64,000 nt of DNA from Pseudovibrio zosterae (GCF_033843645.1 NZ_JAWXVZ010000001.1:62001-126000); one strand, 5' to 3'. Counted from the first letter of the stretch, positions 1 to 8,595 are shown. Made by a program: numbers and translations. Notes: a model not told the origin generated them from the sequence alone.

Positions 1-279
1 AAGGCCCCTATGGGTGAGCGTTACGCACATACCGCACCTCCATCAAGAAGGAGCGGCGCGCTGGTTGAAGTTAACCGCGCGATAGGATAGTTTCGAGATG
101 CAATTGCATTCTTAAGCGGTCCGTCGAGCGGGGTGGCAGCCCCCTCGGCGGATTTTTTATGCGCGCCTTCTGGGGTGCTCAAAAAGGGAACAAGCACCGT
201 TTCGCGTACATACTGCGAACAATGCATAAAAACTGCATTTGGTGCGTTGCTGTAAGTTGTTGATTTTAAATAAGAAAAA
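1..279. other. intergenic, no gene seen
   Basis: I see no supportable gene here. The one open frame on the minus strand runs through the tRNA and has no coding character. The only structured element is the rightward terminator-like hairpin at 121-158, which would end a transcript coming from the left edge or from outside the window. Confidence 0.5.
121..158 (+). terminator. Rho-independent terminator-like hairpin
   Basis: Outer arms CCGTCGAG (121-128) and CTCGGCGG (144-151) pair with one G-T wobble. Inner arms GGGG (130-133) and CCCC (140-143) continue the stem around a six-base loop, with one unpaired C at 129. A six-T run follows at 153. The T run is on the + side, so it ends rightward transcription, yet no + gene lies upstream inside the window. 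Confidence 0.6.
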
Positions 280-356
280 TGGCGCACCCGACAGGATTCG
301 AACCTGTGACCTCTGCCTTCGGAGGGCAGCGCTCTATCCAACTGAGCTACGGGTGC
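280..356 (-). tRNA. tRNA-Arg (CCG)
   Basis: Read on the minus strand this is a complete 77-nt cloverleaf. Acceptor arms GCACCCG and CGGGTGC pair. The D arm holds AGCTCAGTTGG. The anticodon stem CTGCC/GGCAG carries the loop CTCCGAA, giving anticodon CCG (codon CGG). The T arm contains GGTTCGAATCC. Discriminator G and an encoded CCA follow (CCA at 280-282 on the plus strand). A short T run lies directly after the CCA and may end the transcript. Confidence 0.97.
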
Positions 357-700
357 TTGATGTCACGGCACAAGTTGTGCCGGAAGCGTTCTCGTCTTTA
401 ACCGATCTGCAGCGACAGAGCAACGCCCCAGTTGCAATAGTTCGCCACAATGTGGATACGCGTTCTTGGACGGGGGGCTCCCGCATTATGTGCGCCTTTC
501 TGCTGCCAAGCGACCTGCATGGCATGAAGTGGTCGTTTGGCGCGGGGGGCGCAGATCGGTTTTGAGCCGTGGCAAGCTCCAGCGCTGAGCGTACACTTAT
601 TGAGAGCACATCAATCATGTTCACGCAATTGTTGCATTAAGTTCATTCAAGTGTCGTGGCCGCACCGTAAGGCCTTCCCTTCAACAAGGGGAGTTTACTT
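357..700. other. intergenic between tRNA-Arg and 5'-nucleotidase
   Basis: These 344 bases separate the divergent tRNA and nucleotidase gene. I see a perfect 17-bp palindrome at 366-382, ten bases upstream of the tRNA 5' end, and a good ribosome site (GGGGAG) before the nucleotidase ATG at 701. I could not pick a convincing promoter for either gene and see no Pho-box-like repeat. Confidence 0.5.
366..382. repeat. 17-bp perfect palindrome upstream of tRNA-Arg
   Basis: CGGCACAA (366-373), a central G, then TTGTGCCG (375-382). The arms are exact reverse complements. One central base is too short for a full hairpin loop, so a protein-binding site is as likely as an RNA stem. It sits at about -10 to -26 relative to the mature tRNA 5' end. 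Confidence 0.6.
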
Positions 701-2704
701 ATGACCACCAAGATCACGAGACGCAGCTTTCTTGCAACCTCCAGTAGTCTGGCGTTGGGGGCGGCAATCATGCCTTCTTTCGTTATTCGAGCGAATGCAA
801 CGCCCAAGGCCGGCGAGTTGGCCATGGTTCCAGCGCCCCACAATCCCAAAGGTGCTTTCGATCGCCTCTTCCTTTTGAAGGGGGATGCACTGGGCGGTCC
901 GATCTCCGCGATTGTCTCTGAAAATGGTGAGCAGGTGCCGGAAGCGGCCTTGAAAGAGGGCGAGCAGCGTGTGCTGCGCCTGCTGCATTTCAATGACATG
1001 CACAACCACCTCACCGAGTTTCATGGCAAGCGCGGCGATACGCACCGTTTCTCCCAGATCGTTAAAATGGTGAAAGAAGCTAAGGCGAATGCACAGGAAA
1101 ACGAGATCGTGTTGTTCCTGTCCGCCGGTGACGATCACACCGGATCCATTTTTGACGAGCTGATGGGCTGGGCACCGGATGAGTTTGTGGTGGATGCCGG
1201 TTATCGCGCTTATTCAGAGGCCGGATTGGACATTTCCGTTCTCGGTAACCACGAGTTCGACCGTGGTGCAGAACAGCTCCGCATCGGCCTGGAAAACGAC
1301 TGCACATTCCCCGTTCTTTCAGCGAATGTGTATGGCTCTGACCACATGAAGCCGAACGAGCACTACGCACCAGCAGCCGTGGCCGAAGTGAAGGGCCTGC
1401 GCATCGGCTTCATCGGCCTCACCACAGCCATTGACACCCGCGTCGGTCAGCCAAGCGATCCGAACCTGGCCGTTGCAAGCCCGGTGGATGCCATCAAGAA
1501 CCTTTATCCGGCCGTAGAAGCGGTCTCAGATGTTGTGGTCATCCTTAGCCACTGCGGCTATGGCAAGGGCCAACACGCAAGTGGTAAAGCAGCCACTGCC
1601 CGCACCATCGGTGATGGAGATTTTGCCATCGCAGAGGCCGTTGGTCCGATGATCAAGAAGCCTGCGGTTCTCGTTGGCGGTCACTCCCACATCCTGTTGA
1701 ACGAAGAGGGGCTGGATCAAGGCAACATGGTCAATGGCTTGTTGCTCACACAGGCGCTTGCCCACGGCAAGTATCTGGGTGACATCTCCATGTCCGTCGC
1801 CGCTCACAAGGGACAGGATGGTTGGTTCAACTCTGTCACATTGCACCCAACCAAGAAGCGCGATCAGCGCGTTGGCGCAGATGACCCTAGTTTTGCGAGC
1901 TATGAGCAGCCAGCAGACTATGATGTCGCTTTTGAGGATGCTGTTATCGCGCCAATGGTGGCCAAGCTCGATGAAAAGCTGGCAGAGGTGATTGGAACGG
2001 TCTCCGACGACACCCTGGTCAACACGAAGCGCACCATTGCGGACCGCTATGTGGGCGAAAGCGCGTTGGCCAACTTCATGAACGACACGCTCATCAAGCA
2101 GTCCTCCACGTTCCCTGGTGGCGCGGTTGATTTTGCTCTGTTCAATGCGACCGGCCTTTCTACAGGTATTCATAAGGGGCCTTTGACATTCCGTCAGTGG
2201 TTCGATGTGATGCCATATGCAGATGCGGTGCATGTAGCCACCATGACCGGCGCACAAATCCGTGACTTCCTGAACAACAATGCCAAGCGTTTGCTGCGTC
2301 CGGAAGAGGTTGAGGGCACCGACCTGACGGGCTTCGTCTCCCGCGGCTTCCTGCATTTCTCCTCTGGCATTCGCTATCAGATCGTGCTTGGCAACAGCGC
2401 AGCTGAAGCGAAAGCGGTCAACATCACCCTTCAGGGCAAGCCAATTGAAGAGGTGTTGGATCAGGAGTTTAAAATGGCGTTCAACACCTACATCTCGCTG
2501 GGTGGGTTTGGTGAAAGCTGGAACGGCAAGCCGATTGGCGGCGGCGTCGCGGGTGACATCCCAAGCATGGATGTACGCAAGCTGACCTTCAATCACACAG
2601 GTCTTGTCTACCGCAACGAGATTATTGCGGCGATCCGGGAGATGAAGTTCATCTCACCTGAAACCGGTGTGCTGCTCGACGAGCGCCTGCGTGTGACAGC
2701 CTGA
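701..2704 (+). CDS. Tat-exported 5'-nucleotidase / metallophosphatase (UshA family)
   Basis: Periplasmic hydrolase expected to release phosphate from nucleotides or related phosphoesters. The N-terminus carries a twin-arginine signal (TRRSFLATSS, residues 6-15) followed by a hydrophobic stretch and a likely cleavage near residue 34. Metallophosphatase motifs follow in order: HFNDMHNH near residue 97 (metal ligands D and H), GNHEFDRG near 180, and GGHSH near 327. The C-terminal half is the 5'-nucleotidase domain that binds the base. The 667-aa length suits UshA-like two-domain enzymes. ATG at 701 follows GGGGAG. It stands alone between the tRNA and a small secreted protein, with a hairpin just downstream. 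The exact substrate cannot be told from sequence. Confidence 0.9.
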   Translation: MTTKITRRSFLATSSSLALGAAIMPSFVIRANATPKAGELAMVPAPHNPKGAFDRLFLLKGDALGGPISAIVSENGEQVPEAALKEGEQRVLRLLHFNDMHNHLTEFHGKRGDTHRFSQIVKMVKEAKANAQENEIVLFLSAGDDHTGSIFDELMGWAPDEFVVDAGYRAYSEAGLDISVLGNHEFDRGAEQLRIGLENDCTFPVLSANVYGSDHMKPNEHYAPAAVAEVKGLRIGFIGLTTAIDTRVGQPSDPNLAVASPVDAIKNLYPAVEAVSDVVVILSHCGYGKGQHASGKAATARTIGDGDFAIAEAVGPMIKKPAVLVGGHSHILLNEEGLDQGNMVNGLLLTQALAHGKYLGDISMSVAAHKGQDGWFNSVTLHPTKKRDQRVGADDPSFASYEQPADYDVAFEDAVIAPMVAKLDEKLAEVIGTVSDDTLVNTKRTIADRYVGESALANFMNDTLIKQSSTFPGGAVDFALFNATGLSTGIHKGPLTFRQWFDVMPYADAVHVATMTGAQIRDFLNNNAKRLLRPEEVEGTDLTGFVSRGFLHFSSGIRYQIVLGNSAAEAKAVNITLQGKPIEEVLDQEFKMAFNTYISLGGFGESWNGKPIGGGVAGDIPSMDVRKLTFNHTGLVYRNEIIAAIREMKFISPETGVLLDERLRVTA

Positions 2705-2736
2705 TCATCGCTCCCATTGCATGAGATGAAGGCTTA

Positions 2737-2761
2737 CGGGGCGGCTTGATGAGTCGCCCCG
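2737..2761 (+). terminator. hairpin downstream of the 5'-nucleotidase gene
   Basis: CGGGGCGG (2737-2744) pairs with TCGCCCCG (2754-2761) with one wobble, loop nine bases. The following AATTTGATTC is only mildly T-rich, so this is a modest terminator. Confidence 0.55.
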
Positions 2762-3038
2762 AATTTGATTCAATCTTTACCTTGCGCATCCTGCACTTTC
2801 CCCGGTGGCCTCACATGCGCACAAGAAATATGACAGCGCGACGACGCACGGGATACAAATTCCGCCGCATTTGAGGGTTAGACAGCGCTCTCTCAGCGGA
2901 ATCGGGCGGTTCAGCTGGTTTCTATCTCCACCCTTTGTTAACCATGGATGTGGGATGTACGCCCCGCACGCCAACCACTACTTGTTCTGGGGGGCGCAGG
3001 GTTCCTCAGATTGCAACAACTGGAAGATGACGCGCGAA
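2762..3038. other. intergenic upstream of small secreted protein
   Basis: The reading frame of the next gene is open across this stretch, but its conceptual translation has no secretion signal or low-complexity order and the signal peptide begins only at 3045. I therefore treat it as non-coding. No clear promoter was resolved. Confidence 0.4.
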
Positions 3039-3473
3039 ATGGTAATGAAGAAGCTGCTGACAGCACTGATTATTTCCGCAGGCCTCATTGCCTCGACCGG
3101 GGCGAAAGAGGTGCCGCTCATCTGGGGTGAAAAGCAGGAAATCCAGAGCGTGGTGAAGCAGCTGGACCTGCCGGATGACAAGCGCAATCTGGTGCACATG
3201 ATCCTTGAGGAAGCCCGAGTGAATGCCCGCCGTATCTATCAGGACGCCGGTGCTGAACTGGGTGAAACCACAAGCGTGATCCAGCGCGTGCAGATTTCGC
3301 CGCGCATGGCAGAGCTTGAGCGCGAGATCATGATGGACCTTTCCGCCATCCTGACAGAGGCAGAACTGAGCGAGTTCCGCCGCAGCGCCACCCTTGTCAA
3401 ACTGCGGGCGAGCCAGCAAAACAGCCGCCAAAACGACGAAACCACAACAGCCGCTGCTCTTTTCGCGCGCTGA
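3039..3473 (+). CDS. small secreted protein of unknown function
   Basis: I do not recognise this family. From ATG 3039 it gives 144 residues starting MVMKKLLTALIISAGLIAS, a clear Sec signal with likely cleavage around residue 20. The mature part is mostly helical with charged heptad-like spacing (LDLPDDKRNLVHMILEEARV, then MAELEREIMMDLSAILTEAE) and a Q/N/T-rich tail. Alternative starts are 3027 and 3045; GGAAG at 3022-3026 fits 3039. The layout of short helices separated by a 'sites for binding' linker recalls Spy/CpxP-like periplasmic helical proteins, but I see no LTxxQ motif, so that is only a shape resemblance. It is convergent with the ABC permease gene ending at 3485. Confidence 0.65.
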   Translation: MVMKKLLTALIISAGLIASTGAKEVPLIWGEKQEIQSVVKQLDLPDDKRNLVHMILEEARVNARRIYQDAGAELGETTSVIQRVQISPRMAELEREIMMDLSAILTEAELSEFRRSATLVKLRASQQNSRQNDETTTAAALFAR

Positions 3474-3484
3474 TCCGGCGAGGG

Positions 3485-4342
3485 CTACTTGATGCCCGCT
3501 CGCATGAAGCTCTGCACGAACTGCCGCTGAAACAGCAAGAACGCGATGAGCAAAGGGCCGGATGTCATCAGCGTAGCCGCGTTGATAACCGACCATTCCA
3601 CTCCGGAATCAATTGCCGCAAACACCGAAAGCCCCACCGTCACAGGGCGCGTCTCCACTGAATTCGTAATGATCAATGGCCACAGGAAATTATTCCAGTG
3701 GTGGCTCACGGACACGAGCCCATAGGCAAGATAGGTCGGTTTGGCGAGCGGGATGTACACCCGCCACAGAACGCCAAGTGGGCTTGCGCCTTCAACGCGC
3801 GCGGCCTCGTCCAGCTCCATGGGAATGGTCTTGAATGTTTGGCGCAGCAGAAAAATGCCGAACCCGGACGCCATGTAGGGCAGCCCAATGGCGGCAATGG
3901 TATCCACGAGCCCCAGATCGCGAATGGTCTTGTAATTCTCCACGATCAGAATGTCCGGCATCACCAGAAGCTGCAACAGCACCAGCGCGAACAGGAAGTT
4001 GGAACCGGGAAAGGTGAAACGGGCAAAGGCATAGGCCGCGAGCGTGCACAGCACGAACTGGCCAATCAAGATCATGCTCACCAAAATCGTGGTGTTGAAG
4101 AAGTAGCGCGCAAACGGGGCAGCCGCCCAAGCTTCCTGAAAGTTCTCCAGAGTCACTGGTGCAAACAGCTCAAAGTTCGCTTCATAGGCTGCCGGGTGAA
4201 ACGCCGTCCAGATAGCATAGAGCAACGGGGCCGCCCACAACAGGGCCAGCGTCCATGCGCCCACGGTGTTGAGCAGGCGGTCATAGTCAAACCGCGGCTT
4301 TTCCGCGAGTTCGGCATTGATGTGAGAAAGGGTCTGGCTCAT
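3485..4342 (-). CDS. sugar ABC transporter permease, MalG/UgpE type
   Basis: One of two inner-membrane subunits of a carbohydrate importer. The 285-aa protein has about six hydrophobic segments and the cytoplasmic EAA loop (EAARVEGASPLGVLWRVYIP, from residue 179) that docks on the ATPase. It is the last gene of the operon deoR-ATPase-SBP-permease-permease. Its ATG overlaps the preceding permease stop by four bases (4339-4342), indicating translational coupling. Substrate is not evident from the permease. Confidence 0.92.
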   Translation of the reverse strand: MSQTLSHINAELAEKPRFDYDRLLNTVGAWTLALLWAAPLLYAIWTAFHPAAYEANFELFAPVTLENFQEAWAAAPFARYFFNTTILVSMILIGQFVLCTLAAYAFARFTFPGSNFLFALVLLQLLVMPDILIVENYKTIRDLGLVDTIAAIGLPYMASGFGIFLLRQTFKTIPMELDEAARVEGASPLGVLWRVYIPLAKPTYLAYGLVSVSHHWNNFLWPLIITNSVETRPVTVGLSVFAAIDSGVEWSVINAATLMTSGPLLIAFLLFQRQFVQSFMRAGIK

Positions 4343-5217
4343 CGGTAGTGCACCTTGCGGTCCATGAAGAAGAACTGGCCGAGGGCGATCAGCGACAACA
4401 ACACCAGAAGCACCACCGTCAAGGTGGCGGCATAGGCGGTATCCCAGAACTTGAAGGCCACTTCGTAGATGTAAAACAGCAGCAGAGAGGAGGCATTGTC
4501 CGGCCCGCCACCAGTCATGGTGAAGATATGGTCCACCATGCGGAACGAGTTGATGACGGCGTTGATAGACACAAACAGCGTGGTCGGCATCAACAGCGGG
4601 AAGGTCACCCGCCAGAAGAACGTGCTCCGGCTTGTCCCTTCAATGGCTGCGGCCTCCCGTAAAGACGGTGGGATGGTTTGCAGCGCGGCCAGATAGAAGA
4701 TCATGAAGAACCCGGCTTCTTTCCAGATCGTCACCACCATCATGCAGATCAGCACCGTCTCCTGAGAACCCAGCCAACTGTTTTCCGGCAAGCCGAAAAA
4801 GCCCATGCGGATCTGGTCAATCAACCCGAAACCCGGCGTGTAGAAGAACAGCCATATGTTGGCGACAGCAATCAGCGGCAGCACGGTGGGGGCGAAAAAG
4901 GACATGCGCACCAAACTGCGGCCCTTTAGTTTGTCGTTCACCCACAAGGCCATCAGAAGCGATAGGAAGATGGAAGCGGGAATGGTCGCCAGCGCGTACC
5001 ACAAATTGTTGGTAAGCACCTTCCAGAAGGTGGGGTCGTTGATCAGGTTCTCGTAGTTGGCAAGGCCTACAAACTTGGCCTCGCGTCGCCCACGCGGTGT
5101 TGAAAAGAAACTGTTTATGACCGTGGTCACCGCCGGAACATGGGTGAACGCCATCAGCATCACCATGGCAGGGAAAAGCAGCAGCCAGCCATAGATCCAT
5201 TGCAGGCGTTGGGTCAT
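4339..5217 (-). CDS. sugar ABC transporter permease, MalF/UgpA type
   Basis: Partner permease of the gene ending at 3485. The 292-aa chain starts with a membrane segment (IYGWLLLFPAMVMLMAFTHV), has six predicted segments in all, and carries the EAA loop EAAAIEGTSRSTFFWRVTFP near residue 190. It lies 73 bases after the binding-protein stop, with a strong hairpin in the gap that probably sets the binding protein to a higher mRNA level than the permeases. Confidence 0.92.
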   Translation of the reverse strand: MTQRLQWIYGWLLLFPAMVMLMAFTHVPAVTTVINSFFSTPRGRREAKFVGLANYENLINDPTFWKVLTNNLWYALATIPASIFLSLLMALWVNDKLKGRSLVRMSFFAPTVLPLIAVANIWLFFYTPGFGLIDQIRMGFFGLPENSWLGSQETVLICMMVVTIWKEAGFFMIFYLAALQTIPPSLREAAAIEGTSRSTFFWRVTFPLLMPTTLFVSINAVINSFRMVDHIFTMTGGGPDNASSLLLFYIYEVAFKFWDTAYAATLTVVLLVLLSLIALGQFFFMDRKVHYR

Positions 5218-5258
5218 GGTCAGTGTCCTTGCAAGAGCGCGTGTTCGGGGCAGGGGAA

Positions 5259-5283
5259 CGGAGCCGGCACGTGACCGGCTCCG
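5259..5283 (-). other. intra-operon hairpin between SBP and permease genes
   Basis: CGGAGCCGG (5259-5267) and CCGGCTCCG (5275-5283) are perfect 9-bp arms around a seven-base loop. No T run follows in the operon direction. Such stems after the binding-protein gene commonly block 3' exonucleases and raise binding-protein yield; that role is inferred here. Confidence 0.6.
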
Positions 5284-5290
5284 CAGATGA

Positions 5291-6580
5291 TCAGCGGTAT
5301 TCGGCGAGAATGCGGTCGGCTTCGGCCTGCGCGTCCTTCAGAGCCTCTTCGGCGCTCTTCGTGCCGGTGATTGCGGCATGCAGGGCGTCATTGAAGATGC
5401 GGGTGATGCGCTGGTTCTGGTAGGTGGACAGTTCCGCCACAGCAAACTCCAGCTGCTCGCGGGCCACCAGCGCAGGTGGGAAGTCGGCAACATAAGCCTT
5501 CATCTCGTCGGTTTCCCAGGCAGCAGGCGTAGGCGCAACATAGCCGGTTGCCATGGACCACTTGGCAGCCTGCTCAGGCGCGGTGATCCACTTCACGAAA
5601 TCGACAGAAGCGCGCTTCTGCTCATCGGTGGAATCCTTGAAGATGTAGAAGTTACCGCCACCGGTCGGCGCGCCGCGGCGCTCGTTGGCAGGCAGCATGG
5701 CCACACCGAAGTCGAACGGCGCGTTGTCACGCACGTTTGTCAGGTTGCCGGTAGAGGTCCACATCATCGCAGTGTTGCCTTCAAAGAAAGCTTTCGGGGT
5801 GGAGCCCCATTCGATGATGCCCGGTGCCATCACTTCGTGCTTGGTGGAAAGGTCCACGAGGTACTGAAGAGCTTCAACAACCTTCGGGTCATCGAAGTTG
5901 GTCTTGTTTCCTTCGGAGTTTGCCAGAATGACACCGTTCTGCGTGGTCAGACCCTGGAACAGCCAGTAAGGGAAGCCAGAGGAAGGAATACGCACGCCCC
6001 ACTGGGTTACGTTGCCGTTGTCGTCTTTCTTAACCAGCTTCTGGCCGAAAGAAACCATTTCTTCCCAGTTGGCTGGTGCCTTTTCCGGGTCAAGGCCCGC
6101 TTCCTTGAAGGCTTCCTTGTTCCAGTAAAGAACTGGCGTGGAGCGCTGGAAAGGAATGCCGTAGGTCTTGCCGCCCGTCTGGGAGTTCTCCATGAAAGCC
6201 GGGTAGAAAGAGTTCAGCCATGCCTTGTCGTCGTCAGAAGTGGCGATCTCGTCAAACGCAACAATCACGTCTTCATCGATCAGGGTGAACATGTCCACGG
6301 ACAGGATCACGGAAAGCTGAGGAGGGTTGCCACCGCGCGCCGCTGTCAGGGCCTTGGAAACCGTGTCCTGATAGGAGCCGGCGTAAATCGCGTCGATCTT
6401 CACGTCCGGGTGCTGCTCCATGTAGGAGTTGGTCAGCTCTTCAATGGTTTGTGCAGCCTTGCCACCCACTGCAACCGGAAAATAGAACTCCAGATCCACA
6501 GCATGTGCGCTTGCAAGCGTGCCAAGGGAAAGGGCAGCGGCAGATGCCGCCATCGTCAAGGACTTGAAAAGGGATTTCAT
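5291..6580 (-). CDS. sugar ABC transporter substrate-binding protein, UgpB-like
   Basis: Periplasmic ligand-binding protein of the importer, 429 residues. The start is taken at ATG 6580, where AAAGGAT lies upstream and the product begins with a Sec signal (MKSLFKSLTMAASAAALSLG) cut after ASAHA at residue 27. The mature N-terminus (FYFPVAVGGKAAQTIEELTN) and YAGSYQDTVSKALTA resemble the UgpB branch of family-1 solute-binding proteins, which take glycerol-3-phosphate or various sugars. The true ligand is not determined. A longer in-frame extension to 6748 overlaps the ATPase end and lacks a signal at its front, so I reject it. Confidence 0.9.
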   Translation of the reverse strand: MKSLFKSLTMAASAAALSLGTLASAHAVDLEFYFPVAVGGKAAQTIEELTNSYMEQHPDVKIDAIYAGSYQDTVSKALTAARGGNPPQLSVILSVDMFTLIDEDVIVAFDEIATSDDDKAWLNSFYPAFMENSQTGGKTYGIPFQRSTPVLYWNKEAFKEAGLDPEKAPANWEEMVSFGQKLVKKDDNGNVTQWGVRIPSSGFPYWLFQGLTTQNGVILANSEGNKTNFDDPKVVEALQYLVDLSTKHEVMAPGIIEWGSTPKAFFEGNTAMMWTSTGNLTNVRDNAPFDFGVAMLPANERRGAPTGGGNFYIFKDSTDEQKRASVDFVKWITAPEQAAKWSMATGYVAPTPAAWETDEMKAYVADFPPALVAREQLEFAVAELSTYQNQRITRIFNDALHAAITGTKSAEEALKDAQAEADRILAEYR

Positions 6581-6654
6581 GGATGTATATCCTTTAATTG
6601 CCTCTATGTTCGGGGGCATTCCAGTGCGCTTCCCGCCAGTAGGGCGGCGCGCTT

Positions 6655-7746
6655 TCAAGCCGGATTGAGTTGCAGCTCTTCCGGCTTGATTACGTCCCGG
6701 CGTTTGCCGGTTGTTCGGTTGAAGGTCAGGCTCTTGGCGGCATCCCATGTCAGCTTCATGGTGTCTCCCGTCTTCACAGCCTTGCGGCCCGGCACACGGG
6801 CCACCAGCTGCGCGCTTCCCACCTTGAATGTTGCAAGGGTATCGGCACCCAGATATTCCGTTGCTTCCACGCGCGCGGCCACGCCGGCCTCATCGCTCAG
6901 CTCAATGTCTTCCGGACGAATGCCAAGCAGCGCGTCTTCCGGGGCCTCCGGAAAAAGGTCGGGGCCGCTCAATTCGGCATCGCGCAGGCCATGAAGCTCG
7001 GCAATGTTCATGGGCGGTGTCCCAATGAACCGCGCTGTGAACACACTGCCGGGATAGGTGTAGAGCTCATGCGGGCTGGCGGCCTGCTCCACCTCTCCAT
7101 TGTTCAACAACACCACCTGATCGGCCATGGTAATGGCCTCGGTCTGGTCGTGGGTCACGTAAACCATGGTCAGGCCAAGCTTCTGCTGCAGGGCGCGGAT
7201 TTCCACCCGCATCTCGTGGCGCAGCTTCGCATCGAGGTTGGAAAGAGGCTCATCCATCAGGCAGATCGGCTTTTGCGAAACGATCGCGCGGCCAAGGGCT
7301 ACGCGTTGCTGCTGCCCGCCGGAAAGCTGCGAAGGTTTGCGTTCAAGCAGCGCGCTGATCCCAAGGATCTCTGCCGCCCGTTTCAAGCGTTCATCCCGGT
7401 CCGCGCGCGAGACACGGCGCACCTTCAAGCCAAACAGGATGTTTTCCGCAACGCTCAGGTGCGGAAACAACGCATAGTTCTGAAAGACCATGGCCAAGTC
7501 GCGCTGGGCCGGGGATGCATGGGTAACGTCCTTGCCGCCAATGATGATCTTGCCGGATGTCGCCTGCTCCAGACCAGCAATCAGGCGCAGGGTCGTGGAC
7601 TTGCCACAGCCGCTCGGCCCCAGAAGTACGGTAAAAGAGCCGCTTGGAATGGACAATGAAATGTCGTTGACGGCGTTCAATCCACCCCAGCTCTTGGTCA
7701 GATTGGCGAGTTCAACGCTGGTGGAGCCGGTGTCTTGAAGGGTCAT
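6655..7746 (-). CDS. sugar ABC transporter ATP-binding protein, UgpC/MsmX type
   Basis: Motor ATPase for the importer, 363 residues. Walker A GPSGCGKST is at residues 43-51, the signature LSGGQQQRVALGRAI near 138, Walker B ICLMDEPLSNLD after it, and the H-loop in YVTHDQTEA. The C-terminal 110 residues form the TOBE region typical of CUT1 sugar importers. The ATG at 7746 overlaps the DeoR stop as ATGA, so regulator and ATPase are translationally coupled. The longer frame to 7926 would run inside deoR and is rejected. Confidence 0.94.
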   Translation of the reverse strand: MTLQDTGSTSVELANLTKSWGGLNAVNDISLSIPSGSFTVLLGPSGCGKSTTLRLIAGLEQATSGKIIIGGKDVTHASPAQRDLAMVFQNYALFPHLSVAENILFGLKVRRVSRADRDERLKRAAEILGISALLERKPSQLSGGQQQRVALGRAIVSQKPICLMDEPLSNLDAKLRHEMRVEIRALQQKLGLTMVYVTHDQTEAITMADQVVLLNNGEVEQAASPHELYTYPGSVFTARFIGTPPMNIAELHGLRDAELSGPDLFPEAPEDALLGIRPEDIELSDEAGVAARVEATEYLGADTLATFKVGSAQLVARVPGRKAVKTGDTMKLTWDAAKSLTFNRTTGKRRDVIKPEELQLNPA

Positions 7747-8558
7747 GTCTTCTGATCCGGGTTGCAGATAACGAGCTCTGCGTTGGATTTGGCAATCAGG
7801 CGCATAATCGCCTCTGGCGGCTCGCGATCGACGAAGATTTTCGTAACATCCGTGATCCAACCGCCGCGCACATGGGCATGACGGCCAAACTTCGAGTGGT
7901 CGAGTACCAGATAGGAGCGACGACAATTGGCAAGGATCGCCTGACGGGCAGACACTTCGTCCTCGTGGAAGTCGAGCAGGGTGCCGTCTGCATCTACGCC
8001 CGCCACACCAAAAATGCCGATGTCGAATTTATACCCCTTGAAGAACTCTTCGGCCTTCAGGCCCAGCACATCGCGGTCACCGTGGCGCAGTCGTCCGCCC
8101 GCAATCGTCACGTCGGTGACCGGGTTCTTCAAAGCGGCAATCGCCACATTTATGTTGTTGGTGTAGACCTTCAGCCCCTCATGGGTATCCAGAGCCTGTG
8201 CCACCATCTCTGGCGTCGTACCAATGGAAAACCCAAGGCTGGCGCCGTCTGGTATTTGCCCGGCGACGACGGAGGCAATGCGCTTTTTAGCGTCCAGATT
8301 CAGGATCTTGCGGGCCGTGTAAGCAATGTTGTGCGGCGTCGCAGGTTCGTCCACGCCGCCATGCACGCGGCGCAATAGCCCCAGCTCGCTCAGCCGATTG
8401 ATATCGCGGCGAATGGTCTGCGTGGTTACGGAGAACTTCTCCGCCAGCAGTTCAACACTCACAAAGCCGCGGGCCTTCACCAGCTTGAGGATCTCGGATT
8501 GCCGCGGGCTAATGCTCTGATTGGAGGGTGATAGGTCGCTCAACTCAGTCCACCACAT
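7743..8558 (-). CDS. DeoR/GlpR-family repressor of the sugar ABC operon
   Basis: 271-residue regulator. The N-terminal winged helix (SPRQSEILKLVKARGFVSVE, then TTQTIRRDINRLSELGLLRR) is the DeoR recognition unit. The C-terminal domain (GLGFSIGTTPEM-like GASLGFSIGTTPEMV, near residue 110) is the sugar-phosphate-binding isomerase-like fold. ATG 8558 is chosen; a TTG at 8570 adds four residues. It is the first gene of the operon, so it probably controls its own transcription and responds to a phosphorylated sugar. A direct repeat at 8567-8595 lies just upstream and may be its operator. Confidence 0.9.
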   Translation of the reverse strand: MWWTELSDLSPSNQSISPRQSEILKLVKARGFVSVELLAEKFSVTTQTIRRDINRLSELGLLRRVHGGVDEPATPHNIAYTARKILNLDAKKRIASVVAGQIPDGASLGFSIGTTPEMVAQALDTHEGLKVYTNNINVAIAALKNPVTDVTIAGGRLRHGDRDVLGLKAEEFFKGYKFDIGIFGVAGVDADGTLLDFHEDEVSARQAILANCRRSYLVLDHSKFGRHAHVRGGWITDVTKIFVDREPPEAIMRLIAKSNAELVICNPDQKT

Positions 8559-8566
8559 TGTTTTAT

Positions 8567-8595
8567 TCAAATGAACATTGCCGCGCTCATATGAA
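8567..8595. promoter_or_regulatory. operator-like direct repeat upstream of deoR
   Basis: TCAAATGAA (8567-8575) and TCATATGAA (8587-8595) differ at one base and start exactly 20 bp apart, two helical turns. The nearer copy is only nine bases from the deoR ATG, so a bound repressor would cover the translation start region or the promoter. Confidence 0.45.

Noticed and set aside
21..341. Minus-strand open frame of 106 codons
   Set aside because: It runs through the whole tRNA-Arg gene and shows no coding character.
280..356. tRNA-Arg as an integration (att) site
   Set aside because: No integrase gene and no partial tRNA copy were found in the window.
1526..2596. 356-codon minus-strand frame inside the 5'-nucleotidase gene
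   Set aside because: Antisense shadow; the + frame carries every catalytic motif of the family.
5378..6994. 538-codon + frame opposite the sugar-binding protein and ATPase
   Set aside because: Antisense shadow with no domain; the minus-strand genes are complete and in operon order.
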